A stretch of DNA of 64,000 nt, from NCBI GenBank assembly GCA_025403435.1, contig CM046341.1, forward strand, positions 18,251,460 to 18,315,459, written 5' to 3'. A program made the translations under genes and the position numbers. Positions 32,713-45,791 of this stretch are shown here, in pieces. The DNA comes from Artocarpus heterophyllus. Its lineage: Eukaryota; Streptophyta; Magnoliopsida; Rosales; Moraceae. The notes below the pieces were generated by a model, which was not told the origin of the DNA, did not search any database, and saw only the letters and a program-made list of their open reading frames with translations. The first letter of the stretch is position 1. Every line of letters starts with the position of its first letter.

Positions 32713-33248
32713 CTAGAAAATTTTCCCATAAAAGGTACAACCTTTGATATAGTTTTGATTTTATTTTTGGGACAATTCTGAGAAATATTAAAATTTGGAT
32801 ATGACCGGGAATATGGAATATTCGATCTATACGGGAATATGGAATATTCGATCTATACGGGATTAAAGACTTAAAGATGGGGGTTACATGAAGAAAGATA
32901 CAGCTTGAGGATTTAAGGATAAAGAATTTATAATATGTTTCGATTATTTTCTTGTAATCTTTGTTTTCTATTCTCTAGAGTGGAATCATAGTATTACTGT
33001 TATTTATTATTATTTTGTTGTAGCTTTGCTTGATTATTTTGCTTGTAGCTTTGCTTGATTATTTTGCTTGTCTGCATTATAATATGATTTACCATATATA
33101 TTGATAACATGCCATATAGAATAGGGAGTGCCGCTCAATTAAAATTGTTCATGCATGTTTTTAAAATAAAACCTTGATTTCAAAAGATTGAGTGGGAGAA
33201 GGTTTTCGAAGAAAGGACCTTAAGCCTCCATCGTTGGTCCATAGAAAG

Positions 33249-33576
33249 ACATGGTGATCCCGACCCCTAGGAAGGGATTTCTATCGTGTACTAGACTGGA
33301 TCTCTGAGAGAATAAGGTATTTTAGCATGATTTATGGTTGCGTACCCCTAGGTGGTGGTTATAAATCATGGATAAAATATTAAAATGACGGTTATACACT
33401 CATGTTAATTTTATTATTAACCTTCCCTAGGAGCTCTATTAATAAAATTAATGGCCAAAGAAATGATTATTAATATATGCTGGATCATATGGGACCTATA
33501 TGGCATATATTAATCAAAAGGGGATCTGTATTCCTGATTGAATTTGGCATAACTCCCCTAGGAGCTTGTTGAATTC
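33249..33576 (+). other. Copia-2 leader: stem-loop series with CCTAGG loops
   Basis: The same hairpin order as copia-1 at 3801-4127, with CCTAGG at 33266, 33347, 33426 and 33557. Several arm changes keep or improve pairing. The first stem reads GATCCC/GGGATT here against GTCCC/GGGAT. The fourth arm is GCATATATTAAT, a perfect complement where copia-1 has a G-U pair. Confidence 0.75.
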
Positions 33577-33728
33577 TGAGTTGAGAATTATTGTTGTAAG
33601 GTTGTGATATTTTCAAGGTTTTGACACATAAACACATTTGTATGTTTTTACATGATTGTGTTATCTTACTAAATGATTATGATATGTTTGCCTATTTTTG
33701 GTATATGACTCTTTATTGTAAGTTAAAA

Positions 33729-36700
33729 ATGTCTAAAAATGCTTTATCATCAATATTTGAAAAAAAAACCAATTAACTGGAGATAATTATAATGATTGAA
33801 AATGAAACCTAAACATCGTCCTCTCCTTTGAGAAATTGAAATTCGTGCTGACAACCCCTTGTCCTCCTAAGCCTATGGGACACTCCACCAACGATGAAAT
33901 CCAAGCATATGATCGTTATGAGATTGTTATGAAACCTAAATTCGTGCTGAAAAGATGCTAATGATCAGGCCCGCTGTTATGGTATGGCCAGCATGAATAA
34001 CGTGCTGCAGGCTCAACATGAGGATTATGAGATTGCTAAGTAGATCTTGGATAACCTAAAAGACATGTTTGGAGGCTAGGCCCTAACATAACGGCAAGAG
34101 ACGATTCAAAAACTTCTTAACTGTAAGTAGAGATTGGGGATATCTGTAAAGGAGCACATGATATTGGTCATGGGTTACCTCATTGAGGCACAAACTAATG
34201 GAGCCGACATCGATGCTGAAACTCAGATGACTATGGTCTTTCAAACTCTGTCAAAGGAATTTAGTCCATTTAGAGCTTCATTTAATTCAAGCAATAGGCA
34301 GGATATGACCTTAATGAAGTTGATGAAACAATTACAGGAGTTCGAACTACTGATCAGGGAATCTCTTGCAGGTGGTGAGGCCAACATGGTAACTGCTTCT
34401 GGTTCTAATCCTAACCCTAGGAATGGAAAGAAGCAATGGGCCAAAAATGGGAAGTCTTCTATTCCTGCTAACAACAAGAGCAAGAAGAAGAAGAAGAAGA
34501 ACCTGAACAAGCTTAAGTACTTCTTCTACAGGAAGGTTGGGCACATAAAGAAAAATTGTAAGGACTTTTTTTCCCTAGGAGGTAGGTGTGATCTTCTATA
34601 TTTAGAAACTTGTTTGGTTAAGAAATCCAGTGACATTTTGTTTGTGTTTCTCTATAGGGGTTCAAAGAAATGAGAAGTCTGCTTCATGTAGACTTCACGC
34701 TTCAGATGGGCAATGTATCCTTGGTCTTAGCGGAAGTAGTAGGAGACGTCCATCTTTATTTTGATAATTATGGGAATTTAATTTTACGAGATTGTTTTTA
34801 TGTTCCTAAATTTCAAAGGAATTTAATTTATGTAGCTTGTTTATTTAAAGACTCCTATTTGGTTTCTTTTAATAATAAAGTGGCGATTCATAAAAACAAA
34901 TCTTTTATTTGTTCTAGATGGATGCAAAATAATCTATATTTTATCAAACATAAGATAGACTTATTGCTTAATACTGAGATAAATGATAATAACTCTAAAA
35001 AGCTTAAAACTTCTCACTCTAATAAGACTTATCTTTGGCATTTGGGCCTTGGTCATATTAACCTGAATAAGATTCAAAGGTTGGTAAAGGATGGACCTTT
35101 AAATCACTTAAAGGTGTAATTTATACCTCAATGTGCATCTTGTTTGGAGGGTAAAATGACCAAAATACCATTCGTGTCTAAGGGCAATAGGGCTGAAGAA
35201 CTTGTACATAGTGATGTTTGCAGACCAATGAACATCCAAGCATGAGGAGTGTATGAGTATTTCGTCACTTTTATTGACAATTACTCAAGGCATGGATATG
35301 AACATTCAAGGAGTTTCGGGCTGAAGTAGCAAAGCAATTGGGTAGACCCATAAAGGCACTTCGATCTGATTGAGTTAGTGAATACCTTTCTAATGAGTTC
35401 TTAAGACACTTATTAGAGAATAGCATTCTGTCCCATTTGACTGTGCCAGGCACCCCGTAGTAGAATGGCATAGCAGAGAAAAGAAATAGGACTTTGTTGG
35501 ACATGGTTAGGTCCATGATGAGTTATTTATCATTGCCTTTTATCCTCTTGGGGATATGCACTACAAACTGCATGTTATCTTTTGAACAATGTGCCTTCCA
35601 AATTGGTCCCTAAAACTTCTCACGAGTTTTGGATGGGCAGGATGACATCCTTAAACCATATTCGTATATGCGGATGTTTGGCTCATGTCCTATTTAGGGA
35701 TGCGAATAAGTTGGGAGCACATTCAGAAGTTTACGTGCTTGTAGGATATCCGAATGGGACTAAAGGGGGTTATTTTTATAACCTAAAGGAAAATAAAGTC
35801 GTGGTTTCAACTAATGCAACTTTTTGCGAGGAGAGTTGTATGGACGATTTTAAGCCTCGAAGCAAAGTGGTGCTTGAGGAGTTGAGGAGTGATTTGATCA
35901 CTCAAAGGGTTTCGAACAAAACCGTTCTAATTAGTGTAGAAAAACCAAACGAACCTGAATAACAACCTAAGGGGCTTTAGCGTAGTGGGAGGATTGGGCG
36001 TTAACCCAAGAGATATATGTTCAATGGTGAGGCCTTCTTGGCTAAATCAGATGAACACAACAGGGATCCTTATACTTACGCAAAGGCTATGGAGGATATT
36101 GATTCGAAACTCCAGACAGAGGCCATAAACACAAAGATGAAGTCTTGGAGAGTAATCTAGTCTGGGAGCTTATGGATCTTCCCGAAAGGGTAAAACCTAT
36201 AGGGTGTAAGTGGATCTATAAGAGGAAAAGAGGAATGGATGAAAAGGTCAAAACCTTTAAGGCTAGACTAGTAGCTAAGGGTTACACGTAAAAGGAAAGA
36301 ATCGATTACGAGGAAACCTTCTCGCCTGTAGTCATGCTTAAGTCTATCCATATTCTCTTGTCCATGACTACCGCTCTCGACTATGGGATTTGATAGATGG
36401 ATGTCAAGATGGCTTTTCTAAATGGCTATCTTGATGAGTCCATTTATATGGAACAACTAGACAGGTTCAAGGTTAAGGGTCAAGAGGGTAAAGTTTGTAA
36501 GCTGCTAAAGTCAATCTATGGACTTAAGCAAGCTTCATGTTCTTGGAACATAAGATTTGATCAAGTGATCAAGACTTATGAGGTCTCACAAAATGTGGAT
36601 GAACCATGTATGTATAAACACATTAAGGATAGGAATGTGGTTTTTTCACTGCTCTATGTAGATGACATTTTGGTAATTGGCAATGACGTTGGGAAGTTGT

Positions 36701-37644
36701 CATCGATCAAATTATGGTTGACCAGGCTGTTTGACATGAAGGACTTGGGTGAGGGTAATTTTGTTCTCGGTATCCAGATTTTTTAGGATAGGAAGAACAA
36801 AATGATAGCTTTGTCACAAGCCAGCTACATAGATAAAATTCTGAGGAGGTTTGCAATACAGAATTCCAAGAAAAGTGGGCAACCATCTAGGTCTAGAATT
36901 ACTCTTTCTAAGAAAGACTCTCCAAAGTCTGAGGAAGGAAGAGAATACATGAAGAAGGTGCTTTATGCCTCGGCAGTGGGTAGTCTCATGTATGTCATGC
37001 TTTGCACACGACTGGATATTTGTTATGCAGCTGGGATTGTAAGTCGATCTCAGGCAAATCCAGGACCGAACCACTAGGTTGCAATCAAGCATATTTTTAA
37101 GTACTTGAGAAGGACTCGAGGGTATATACTTGTATATTCAGGTGAGGACTTAACTCCTCTAAGATATACTGATTTGGATTTTCAATCCTGTCTAGATTCT
37201 ATGAGATTGACTTTGGGTTTTGTGTTTACTCTAGGCAGTGGTGCCATCAGTTGGAGAAGTGTGAAGCAAGATTGCACTTCGGATTCAATGATGGAGGCTG
37301 AGCATATGGCAGCTAGTGATGCTTCGAAAGAAGCAGTGTGGCTCTGCAAGTTTCTTGAGGATCTTGAGATAGTTTCTAGTATGGATAAGGCGGTATCGCT
37401 ATACCGTGCTAACAGTACGGCGGTAGCTAATGCTAAGAAATCAAGATTTCACAAGAAGAGTAAACATATTGATCGAAAGTATCACGTGATAAAGGACTTC
37501 ATCGAGGGCGGGCATGTCATGGTATGCAAAATCGCATCAGAGGACAATTTAGCTGATCCATTCACGAAGACACTTACTGGGAGAGTCTTTGAAAGGCATG
37601 TGGAAGCTATGGGGATGCGAGATTTATCATATTTACTCACTTAG
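33729..37644 (+). pseudogene. Copia-2 gag-pol polyprotein, degenerate
   Basis: Gag ATG at 33729, with early frameshifts and stops. A ~32-bp filler (about 33918-33950) is copied from nearby sequence. Gag resumes at 34134, and here the frame lost in copia-1 is intact (QDMTLMKLMKQLQEFE). The knuckle is damaged: YFFYRKVGHIKKNC has lost both leading cysteines. The protease DSGA segment is deleted near 34640. Integrase, RT ([15 protein letters not shown] at 36397; YVDDILVIGND about 36658) and RNase H (to the stop at 37642) are readable. Comparison with copia-1 shows different stops in each copy. Confidence 0.92.
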
Positions 37645-37658
37645 TGCAAGTGGGAGAT

Positions 37659-39692
37659 TGTTAGACGTGTATGCCCTAAGGAGTAAAAATGTAATATGTT
37701 TTTGGAGACATTTTTATCAATAAAGAATTTATTATTTATATACCAAAGATTGTCCTCTTTACGTTCATATTTGTTGAATGTATGTTAAGCATACAAAAGT
37801 CTGAAACTGTTGGTCTAAACCTTAAAGAATTGGACATATGATGGATAGATTATACGAAAGACATGATTCTTAAGGTGACGGTCTAAATCATAAGATCCGC
37901 AATCAAAGGAATAAAGTTGGGCATTTTATTCATACAAAGATTGTTATATTGTCTATATCCCTATTGAGAAATGGTTTGTTTTGACCATCGGAGTTGGACT
38001 CCGTGAATAGAAACATTGGTGCATTGTCATAGGTGACGATGTGTTAGATCAGGACATAAAGTGAATTGATTTGGATTAATATTTTTGTCTCGACAAAGCA
38101 ATTTACTTTAGACAATCATTTGTATTGTATCTCAATCTTGAGATGAATAGTGGGCCCGTTGTCTTGACTTATGTCTTTTGACGTACCAAAGGGGACATCC
38201 ACATTTTTATAGTGGTACGCATGTGGATACGTTGGAGGCATGACTCTTGATAACTTAGACTTGTTACTCATAGATATGAAATCCATAGCTCCTCTCTAGG
38301 AGTAGTGATATTCTCTTATATGCGTTATCCTGAAATTAAAAAACTAGAGCGCTCAACCATTTGGATACATAGGTGTAACCGAATGGTATACCGTCTTTGA
38401 ATGGTAAGTTTTTCGATAGTGAGATAATAAAACGTAAGATAAAAATAATCGTGAAGGTAAGACAAAACTTGTCCTTAAGCCGATTATGGATAATCCTATG
38501 GGGATACGATACATTATGATATGTCATGGAAACTTAGCCATACAGGCTTCGTAATTCTATATCGTTCGAAAGTACAACTCCAAGCTTTTAGTAGAGTAAC
38601 GTTGGAGTTGAAAATTATGAAATGTATATCTAGGATATTGGATTTCATAATTATTAGGAGCTCGAACTATATAGGTCCATTTGGTCCCCTTTGCTAGCTC
38701 ACAAAAATCCTATAACGATACAGTGTGCTTTTCTAATAATTGGTGATTTATGTCAGATTTATTAGATTAGCTGAAATTCAAAAGAATCAAATAATTTATA
38801 TCTGTTTATCGGATGAATTAATTTTATCTATGATAAAATTAATTCAAGATAAACTTGTTCAATTATTTGGATCGGATAATTCTTGCCTGTTTATCAGTTG
38901 ATTTAATTTTGAATAAATTAAATTAAGATAAACTTGTAAAATTATCAAAAATTTATTTATTTTCCTAGAGATTATCTAGATAAAGTTGTTTTAATTAAAT
39001 AACTTCTCTATTAGGTTATTTGAATTAAAACTTAGATTTTATCTTATAGAATATTGGGTGGAAGATAAAAGATTCGCTGAGATTTTTTTTATCAACAGTT
39101 CAACATGCTGATCCTAGGTTCGGCTTGCCAATGGAGCAAGTTCGGCTTACCGGTTAGATAGATCAGCATGCTGACCTCACAATAAAAGGATCACACGTTT
39201 TCACACGGATTTCATCAGATATTGATCCGAATTTGATTCTGATTCGAATTTTTGAGACCTTGTCTAATAAGGGCTGATCCTAGACCCAACCTCTATAAAT
39301 AAGGAGTGAGTCTCATAAGTTATTTAGATCAGTTGAGAGATTAAAAGTGAAACTCTACTGGTGAGATTTCGAAACTCCCTGAGAGCTCTTATTCACAAAT
39401 CACAAACACTATGCTTTGGGTTTTCTCAATTGGTTAGAAGAAGAGTCACTGGGGAAAAGCTGAATGACGTGAGCCCACACTCACTCTGATCATGGATAGA
39501 GAATAGCAACAAAGACCAGTTGATTGAGGCTTTTTTGGAACGTTACTTCTCTTCATGGCTTTCGGGAGTTTTTTGGCATTCAAATATTAGTAAAATCTAG
39601 TTAATTTATACATATAGTGTGTCAGACTTGTATTTTAAAAAATACTCTGATATAAAATTTTTAAAATTCTGCTGCGTACTATTTTTTCAACA
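37659..39692 (+). repeat. Copia-2 3' LTR
   Basis: 2034 bp, TGTTAGACGTG to TTTTTCAACA, co-linear with the copia-1 LTRs but more diverged. U3 units near 39093-39175 (GTTCGGCTTGCC, GTTCGGCTTACCGG) are degenerate forms. TATA box CTATAAATAAG near 39293. Confidence 0.93.
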
Positions 39693-40151
39693 TTAATGCC
39701 ATGAGCATAGCTCAACTCCACGAATTGTAGTTGGATCCTGTAAGTGGATGAGAAAGCAACACAAGTCCAAGGATGAACCCCATTCTGAAGAAAGGACGGA
39801 CTTTTGGAATCTTCCATGGTTGAGGTAGACGAAGAACCCACAACCACACGATTATTGTTCTGACTTCCTCGAGCATGAAGAAAGGATGGAATTACAAAAA
39901 TAAGCAGAGGAAAAATCTCTCTGATACCATATTACAAAAGAGATGATAAAGTGGAGCACAGAAAAAGCTTATGGCTGGATTGCATCTCTTAACCGACAAA
40001 AAGACTAAAAGAAATCTGTTATATGATGGCTGGTCCCACCTTTTCACCATATTGCCAGCTCCTTACTAATAGCGAAAAAAGAAAAACAACAACAAAAGTA
40101 TAACAGCCTATTACATTATCTATTTGACAAATATGCTCTCATATTCTAACA
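39693..40151 (-). mobile_element. Ale/Retrofit-like copia fragment: LTR, primer site, gag start
   Basis: On the minus strand a short LTR runs from TGTTAGAATATGAG at 40151 to about 39931. TGGTATCAGAG (tRNA-iMet primer site) follows at about 39919-39929. A gag start, MEDSKSPSFLQNG, lies at 39827; then one frameshift leads to words like SHPLTGSNYNSWS, typical of small Ale-type gags. It is cut at 39692 by the copia-2 3' LTR, and the rest of the element is not in the window. Confidence 0.8.
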
Positions 40152-40274
40152 GTCTGTATACTTTTTTGGTAGAAACCCACGTGAATCAGTAAACGCCTTA
40201 AGGTTTGGTACTCGATGAGTATTGACTTGAGTTTCTGAAACATTTTTTGATCCAGAAAAGTTAAAAAAGTGAAG

Positions 40275-40650
40275 ATGTGGAGGATCTCTTTCTCACTCTT
40301 TGTTCTTATCGTGAGCTTGGGAATTGGAGTGATTGTTTGGGGTAAGAATGGAAATGGAAATGTTAGAAGAGATGATTTCCCAGATGCTTTTGGGTTTGGT
40401 GCTGCCTCCTCAGCTTATCAGGTCCGTTTGATCAACATCTGCCTTTCACTTATGGCAATTTCTGCCCGTAGAAAAATCAATAATTATATTTTCCTTGAGA
40501 TTTTAAGGTTTTGAGGATGTGGGGTTGTTGTATTTTTTGTTCTTTTGTGTGTTTTTGTTTTGCTTTGTTTTGTTTGTGTTGAGCAGACGGAGGGAGCTGC
40601 AAACCAAGATGGAAGGACTCCAAGTATATGAGACACCTGTGCAAAGCTGG
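40275..40650 (+). pseudogene. Beta-glucosidase (GH1) fragment, exons 1-2 only
   Basis: Exon 1 (40275-40421) starts MWRISFSLFVLIVSLGIG, a secretory signal peptide, then DDFPDAFGFGAASSAYQ, the conserved GH1 N-terminus, and ends at a GT donor. Exon 2 (40587-40649) reads TEGAANQDGRTPSI, then TGA (40629-40631) where the paralogue has TGG. It also lacks one base near its end compared with the minus-strand copy. Nothing of exons 3-12 follows; instead the 3' end of the inverted copy lies 380 bp away. The introns align with those of the minus copy, so this was a genomic duplication, not a retrocopy. Confidence 0.9.
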
Positions 40651-41982
40651 TTGGTTCTTTTTAGTTTTTGTTTTTGTTGTAATAACCCCATGCTGATTGT
40701 TTGATATGATTAACTAAATCTCCTTTTTTTTTTTTTTTCCTCTTTCGTTTTGTCTCATATAATTGATATTTATAAATTATGATATGTTGAGGGTCAATCC
40801 ACATCTTCCCAAAAAAAAAAAAAAAGTAGAATTTCTATATCAAGGATAGGTCCAGTACAGAAATGTGGTCCCTCAACTTTATAATCTATTTTTGAAAAGT
40901 CCGTCGGTATTATTTTGACAACCCTTAGTTTAATTGCTCGAGTATTATTTTTGCGATAAAAAAAAATTTGCACATTATGTAGTACCAAGTGCCAAATGAT
41001 AGGATCCACACATAATTGATTACAAGACTTTAGAAGTACACATGGAAGTACATATGTGATGGAGATTGAACAATGCCATCTAAAGTGATGCTTTTTCTCT
41101 TCAAGAAATGGGAATGCCAATGGGCAGAGAGCTTAGGTGTTCTTTTCAATTCTGGATCATCAAAATCTACGTAGTACAAGCCAAAGCGGGATTCATAGCC
41201 GTCTAACAACTCAAAAGAGTCCATGAATGACCATGCAAAATACCCTTTCACGTTCGTCCCATTCCTACATTTTTTAAAAAGAAAAATAAATTTCAACCCA
41301 ATTCTCAAAAATAAGAAAAAATTCATACATGGTAATTTACATAATTAAAAAGTAATTAAACAAACGCCCCTATTAAAACTTTAGTGTTTATTTTTTCTTT
41401 TTTAAATTAATATGGGTTTAGTGGAATGAGTAAAGATTACCACTAATATTAATTGTATAAACCTATTACTAAAACTGTGAAAGAAAAAAAACTTAAATTC
41501 AAAGACTATTCAGCTAAATAAAAATTAATGACCATTTTGTGGAAAAGTTTCAGATAGCTTAAAAAATCGCTAGTATTATGTAAGTAAGAAGATAAAAGGT
41601 GATAATTAATTAATCACTACTCATGTTAGTCCAAAACATATACCTTATAGTATCAACGACACTCCCAATAAATGCCTGCAAGTATTCGACTCTGGACCAA
41701 TCTTCTAATGTTGAATTACGTGGAGTTCTTTGACCTGTGGAACACATTGTCATAATTAGAACATAAAAGCCTCTACATGCTTCAGCCCCACGTAACAAAC
41801 ACAACTACATTTGGCTCCAAACTCCAAAATGCATTTATTTGAATGTCAAGAGACTTTTAAATAATTGAATTATTTGACATCTTTGATTTTTAATGGACTT
41901 ATTTTAGCTTTTCAGTAATTAAAGAAAGAATCAATCGAGGATAAAGAAAAACCTATAAATATACCAACTCCAAGAAAAAGAC

Positions 41983-42262
41983 CTAATGATAGTAAATGTG
42001 GGTCCCCACCAGGCACCACGTATGCATGGTGTTCTTCGAACCATTGTTATTGTTTCTTTTGATGGGCAAGAAGTTATTGACTGTGAACCATATTTGACTA
42101 TGTATATTGAGGAATGGAAAAATTGCAGAAGATTGAAGAATTACACACCTCTGTCTTATGTTATGTGTTGGGATTATTTAGCTTTACACTATATTCACAT
42201 AAGCAATAACCGTAAATGGATTAGAGTTGTTGGGAAATATCCAAGCATATATAAAATTAGTT
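41983..42262 (+). pseudogene. ndhH: Plastid ndhH 5' fragment in the nucleus (NUPT)
   Basis: The translation [18 protein letters not shown], then VIDCEP, then CWDYLA follows the N-terminus of plastid NAD(P)H dehydrogenase subunit H in order. Nucleotide stretches such as TGCATGGTGTTCTTCG, GTTATTGACTGTGAACC, AGCAATAACCGTAAATGGA and GTTGGGAAATAT look plastid-derived. Small insertions and substitutions break agreement between blocks, so it is a decayed transfer. The open frame of 92 codons is incidental. It lies antisense in intron 10 of the beta-glucosidase gene. Confidence 0.85.
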
Positions 42263-42925
42263 GAGGAGGCAATATGATCAAATAGTGAATACAGTATCAA
42301 CCTTCTCGTTTCTATTTTATATAGTGTTATTTATCTTTTTATACATTATATTTTGGATTTGTAAAAAAACACATCTTTAATTTTTAATTATTGTAAATTG
42401 AATTTAATATAAAATTCTATACCTTTTAACGGTGCATCGGTTTAACCTTTTGAAAATACCAAGTTGACCTCAGTGACAGTGATCTACGTGAAACTAAGGG
42501 TCACTGTCAGTAGGGTTAGTTTTGGAATTTCAAAGTATATATTTGCAGAAAAAGTGTTTTGTTTTAATAAAGTTAAAACATAAAAGTAGGAAAAAGGTAA
42601 ATAACCCTTTAATAAATGTTAATATGTTTTGCATCATCACCGAATTAGTGATCTTCGATTAACCGGTTTTAGTAAAAGGAGATTTATACTCTAACTTTAG
42701 AACTAATGGACTATTACACAAGGATCCACACAATTTGAGATCAATTTCTTTCAAAAAATCAGTAGTGATAATTACTATTTTTTTTTCAAGAAAGTTATTC
42801 ACTAATTCACCATCTATAATGCTGGAAATTTTTGTACTTGTGGTGTTTATGTTCATCCAATGATTTTTCCGCAAAATTATTTTGAAATAAAATTAACGTC
42901 ATAAGGAGAGTGAAAGAGAGACTAC
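42263..42925. other. Intron 10 remainder, no feature seen
   Basis: AT-rich. No coding or repeat structure recognised. Confidence 0.45.
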
Positions 42926-43539
42926 CATTTTCATGGATATAAATATGAGGATTGTTATAATGTTGCTTTATATACTCCAAAACTCCTGCCAGGCCCCAGG
43001 GTGCTATTGGATACTGTATCAAACTAGAGAATCAATGACATACTAAAGAATTTCCGTAAATAAATTAACAAAAAAAATGTAATATTCCATCTTTTACCTC
43101 AAATTTCGACGAACGAAAATCCGGAACTGCGACCACAAAGGGAGAGAAAAAAAAAAAAAGAGCTCCAGTGAGTCAATAAAATTGAAAACCTGCTGCAGTT
43201 AGGTGGTATTTGAACCTCATGTGACTGATTGGTTCAGTAAAATAGAAGATATTGAATGGTCAGAATTCTAGGTGCAACTATTGAATGCAATTATAGATGT
43301 GTAAACACTAGAACATTGAAGACAATCTTATGCAGTGCAACCAAAATAATTCTGTTGATGATAAATTTTAGTATAAGAAACAAAGAACTTCGATGAATAT
43401 CAAAAAAAGTACACGCAAAGATAACAAAGGTGTCCTTATGAATCAAACACCAAACACGCAACAGACAAAACTAACATCAAGATCCGACTACATGGACCTA
43501 AAACTGCTCCCAGTTTCACAAATTAACTAGTCTGCGACG

Positions 43540-44880
43540 GCGAATATCCCCACCCTCAACAAATTAGAAAAGTTTCTGAAGTCTTTGGTTTGGAAAGTTC
43601 AAAAAGCGATCCTGATGTTTAATTCTTTTCCACACATCCTTGGTACCTTCCTCTAATCCTTCAAAGGTTCATCTGTTCCTATATATCTATAAAGTCCATG
43701 TAACAGCTTGTACAACCACCTTCAATGAGGCCTTGCACCTGTTATTCTTCCAATTAGAATACCATTGAACAATTCTACGACTTTGGATGAAAATTTATAT
43801 CAAATGCTCAATATGTACGAGCAATGCAAAATCAAGATGATCTAAAGACTAAATTCCTACGAAGCACGCAAAATCCTGGGAAAAGTTTATATTCTTCTAT
43901 GTATCAAATTACAAGAATCAAGTTTTCAAGCGGTAGTAGCCAATTAAACGCTTGCATTTTAGCAGGAACACCAAAGCCTCACAAATGAAATAGAAGGATG
44001 GAAAAAGATTGGTTACTAATCAACGTCTTAAAAGAATGATTTATAAAAAACAACTTAGATCCCTCCAATTCACATACCGTCTCTCCGAGGCCACTTACAC
44101 AACCTTACCCAATCTAACCAAGCCAATAACTACACTGTCACCCCCAACTCTCCTTCACTAGGTTCTTTGACAAAGTGAAAATTCCAAGAGATTGTTTCAA
44201 ATTCAAGGGAATACAAAGAGGAAATTGTTACATTATAAGACTAAAGTTTTATAGCGTTTCGGAAAACAACCACACATCCTCCCAAAATCTTACCTCCTCC
44301 CATCCCCCACTTTACACATACTAGGTGCATCGAACTCCCCATATAGTGACTTAATGGTCTTCCATTATAGGTCACTCTTGCAGCATCACCAGTCTCCTAA
44401 CCACCGGCCCTGCAGCCATATTTTTCTTCAATCACGCTGCCCCATAATGTATTTTGCTCCCTCAGAAAATTCCAAAGCCATTTCGAAAGAAGCGCCTTCT
44501 TATGAAGGACCAAATTACCAAATGCTAAACCTTTTTTATCCTTTGGTATGCATACTTGCTCCCAAGCTACAAGGTAAGGTGAATTTTTTAATCACACCCA
44601 CCCCATAGAAAATCTATGATCATCTTCTCAATGACCACAGATACTTCTTCCGGGATCCTAAAAATTGTCACATAGGAAATCAAATAAGATGAGAGTGCCT
44701 ATTTATTAAGAGTCATGATCAGCCATGACTAAATATAATCATCAAAGATTATTTTTTCCAAACCATTCCTAGCAGTCGAAAGAGGAGGAGCATTTCCCTC
44801 TAAAATCATTTTTCACAATGTATAACAACAGCATCTCTAACTCATATTTTATTGTTATTGTTTGCATTATTTTCATAAAT
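43540..44880 (-). mobile_element. LINE-derived segment, copy 2 (L1 RT C-terminus)
   Basis: Read on the minus strand it starts near 44880 and gives, with frameshifts, a block like AWEQVCIPKDKKGLAFGNL, then KALLSKWLWNFLREQNTLW (about 44440-44600), VRFWEDVWL (about 44265-44310) and the zf-RVT region typical of plant L1 ORF2 down to about 43540. 44255-44880 is the inverted partner of 31440-32035. The element is 5'-truncated and dead. It sits in intron 9 of the minus-strand beta-glucosidase gene. 43014-43540 holds nothing I recognise. Confidence 0.75.
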
Positions 44881-45279
44881 ACCCTACTATGTATATTATT
44901 TTGTTTTACTCTTCCATTTTGTAAAACTAAACAAAAATGTCCCCCCTAAATATAGAAAAAAGGTCAGTATACCCTTTCCGTATAATTCCGTTTATAAATC
45001 AAACGGATTGCTGACTCATATTAACGATTTTTTATCTGATGAAGCGTTGCAAGGACTAAAAATTGACTTTTTAAAAGATATATAATAAATAATTAATAAA
45101 ACAAATTAATTTAAAAAAAAAAAAAAAACACAGCAACATTTGTCTGGACCCCAGCCACCTATCCTCCCCATCCCTCTCCCTGTCGTCCTCCACCGAACCT
45201 GCGCCCCATCCCCAGTCACGACACCACCACGACGAGACCACCCTCCCCCAACAGAAGCCACACCTTCACCCACACCCAA

Positions 45280-45580
45280 GATTTGGAATTTGATGGTTGA
45301 TGAAGGGCTTGAGCCAGATGTCGGCGCGGTTGAGAGGATGATGGAGACCTTTTTTAAGACGAATCGGTTCGATGAGGCGTTGAAGCTATTCAGATGATGA
45401 GGGTGAAGAAGATGGAGGATTTGGGGCTTTCGAATTATAGGCTTGTGATCAGGTGGATGTACAAAAGAGGTAAGATTGCCCAAGCATATGTGATGTTGGA
45501 GGAAATGCGTCAAAGAGGGATCGAAGTGTTGATAATTTGACTTTGGGGTCTTTGGTTTTGGGTTGTAGTGAGAGGCACAG
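45280..45580 (+). pseudogene. Pentatricopeptide repeat (PPR) gene fragment
   Basis: The reading IWNLMVDEGLEPDVGAVERM, then ETFFKTNRFDEALKLF, then (after a frameshift at about 45395) RLVIRWMYKRGKIAQAYVML and EEMRQRGIEV shows 35-residue PPR periodicity (KRGKIAQAYVMLEEMRQRGI is a typical helix-turn-helix unit). PPR proteins bind organellar RNA. There is no start, targeting peptide or continuation, and decayed sequence follows to about 45730. It looks like a gene piece captured by a transposon. Confidence 0.8.
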
Positions 45581-45791
45581 TTAGGGAGAGTTATTAATGT
45601 TGGGATTGAGAAACCGTATAAAGTGTTTACCTTGGATTGATTAAAAAGGCTTTTTAGATGGGCACACGGTGGTGGCTTCATGGTAGGGATCGGCAGCAAA
45701 GACGACGCTACAGGGTGGTTAGGGATTCGGGCAAGCTATTTTTTATTTTTTATTTTATCTTTTAATATTTGATAGGTCTATAGGTTTGATA

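Larger units (their letters stand above)
32036..39692 (+). mobile_element. Copia-2: 5'-truncated sister of copia-1
   Basis: From 32036 the sequence follows copia-1 from about 2657 onward, so the 5' LTR, primer site and first ~45 leader bases are missing. It then has leader, gag-pol (33729-37644), purine tract and a complete 3' LTR (37659-39692). The right flank TTAAT would be the target duplication but its partner is lost. It landed in an Ale-like copia on the other strand. Two small tandem duplications occur in the leader: 26 bp at about 32808-32860 and 25 bp at about 33016-33066. Confidence 0.92.
41030..43013 (-). pseudogene. Beta-glucosidase (GH1, BGLU11-like), 3' exon block
   Basis: This carries the last exons of the minus-strand gene whose 5' block is 53118-56145. 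Exon 10 (about 43013-42926) is YPIAPWGLAGVLEYIKQ to YIHENG; its E is the catalytic nucleophile of the ENG motif. Exon 11 (41734-41644) is GQRTPRNSTLEDWSRVEYL. Exon 12 (41264-41030) begins [19 protein letters not shown], has the [13 protein letters not shown] motif, and ends SHMYFHVYF. All junctions fit GT-AG. Exons 10-12 have no internal stop. The 3' end faces the broken plus-strand copy. Intron 10 contains a plastid ndhH piece. Introns are otherwise AT-rich with nothing recognised. Confidence 0.88.

Noticed and set aside
34241..34544. Minus-strand leucine/phenylalanine-rich frames
   Set aside because: Antisense of the lysine-rich gag segment of copia-2.
41986..42264. 92-residue frame as an independent host gene
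   Set aside because: Better explained as a decayed plastid ndhH piece lying in an intron.
45106..45699. 197-residue minus-strand open frame
   Set aside because: Antisense to the PPR fragment and its GC-rich lead; the PPR reading on the plus strand explains the sequence.
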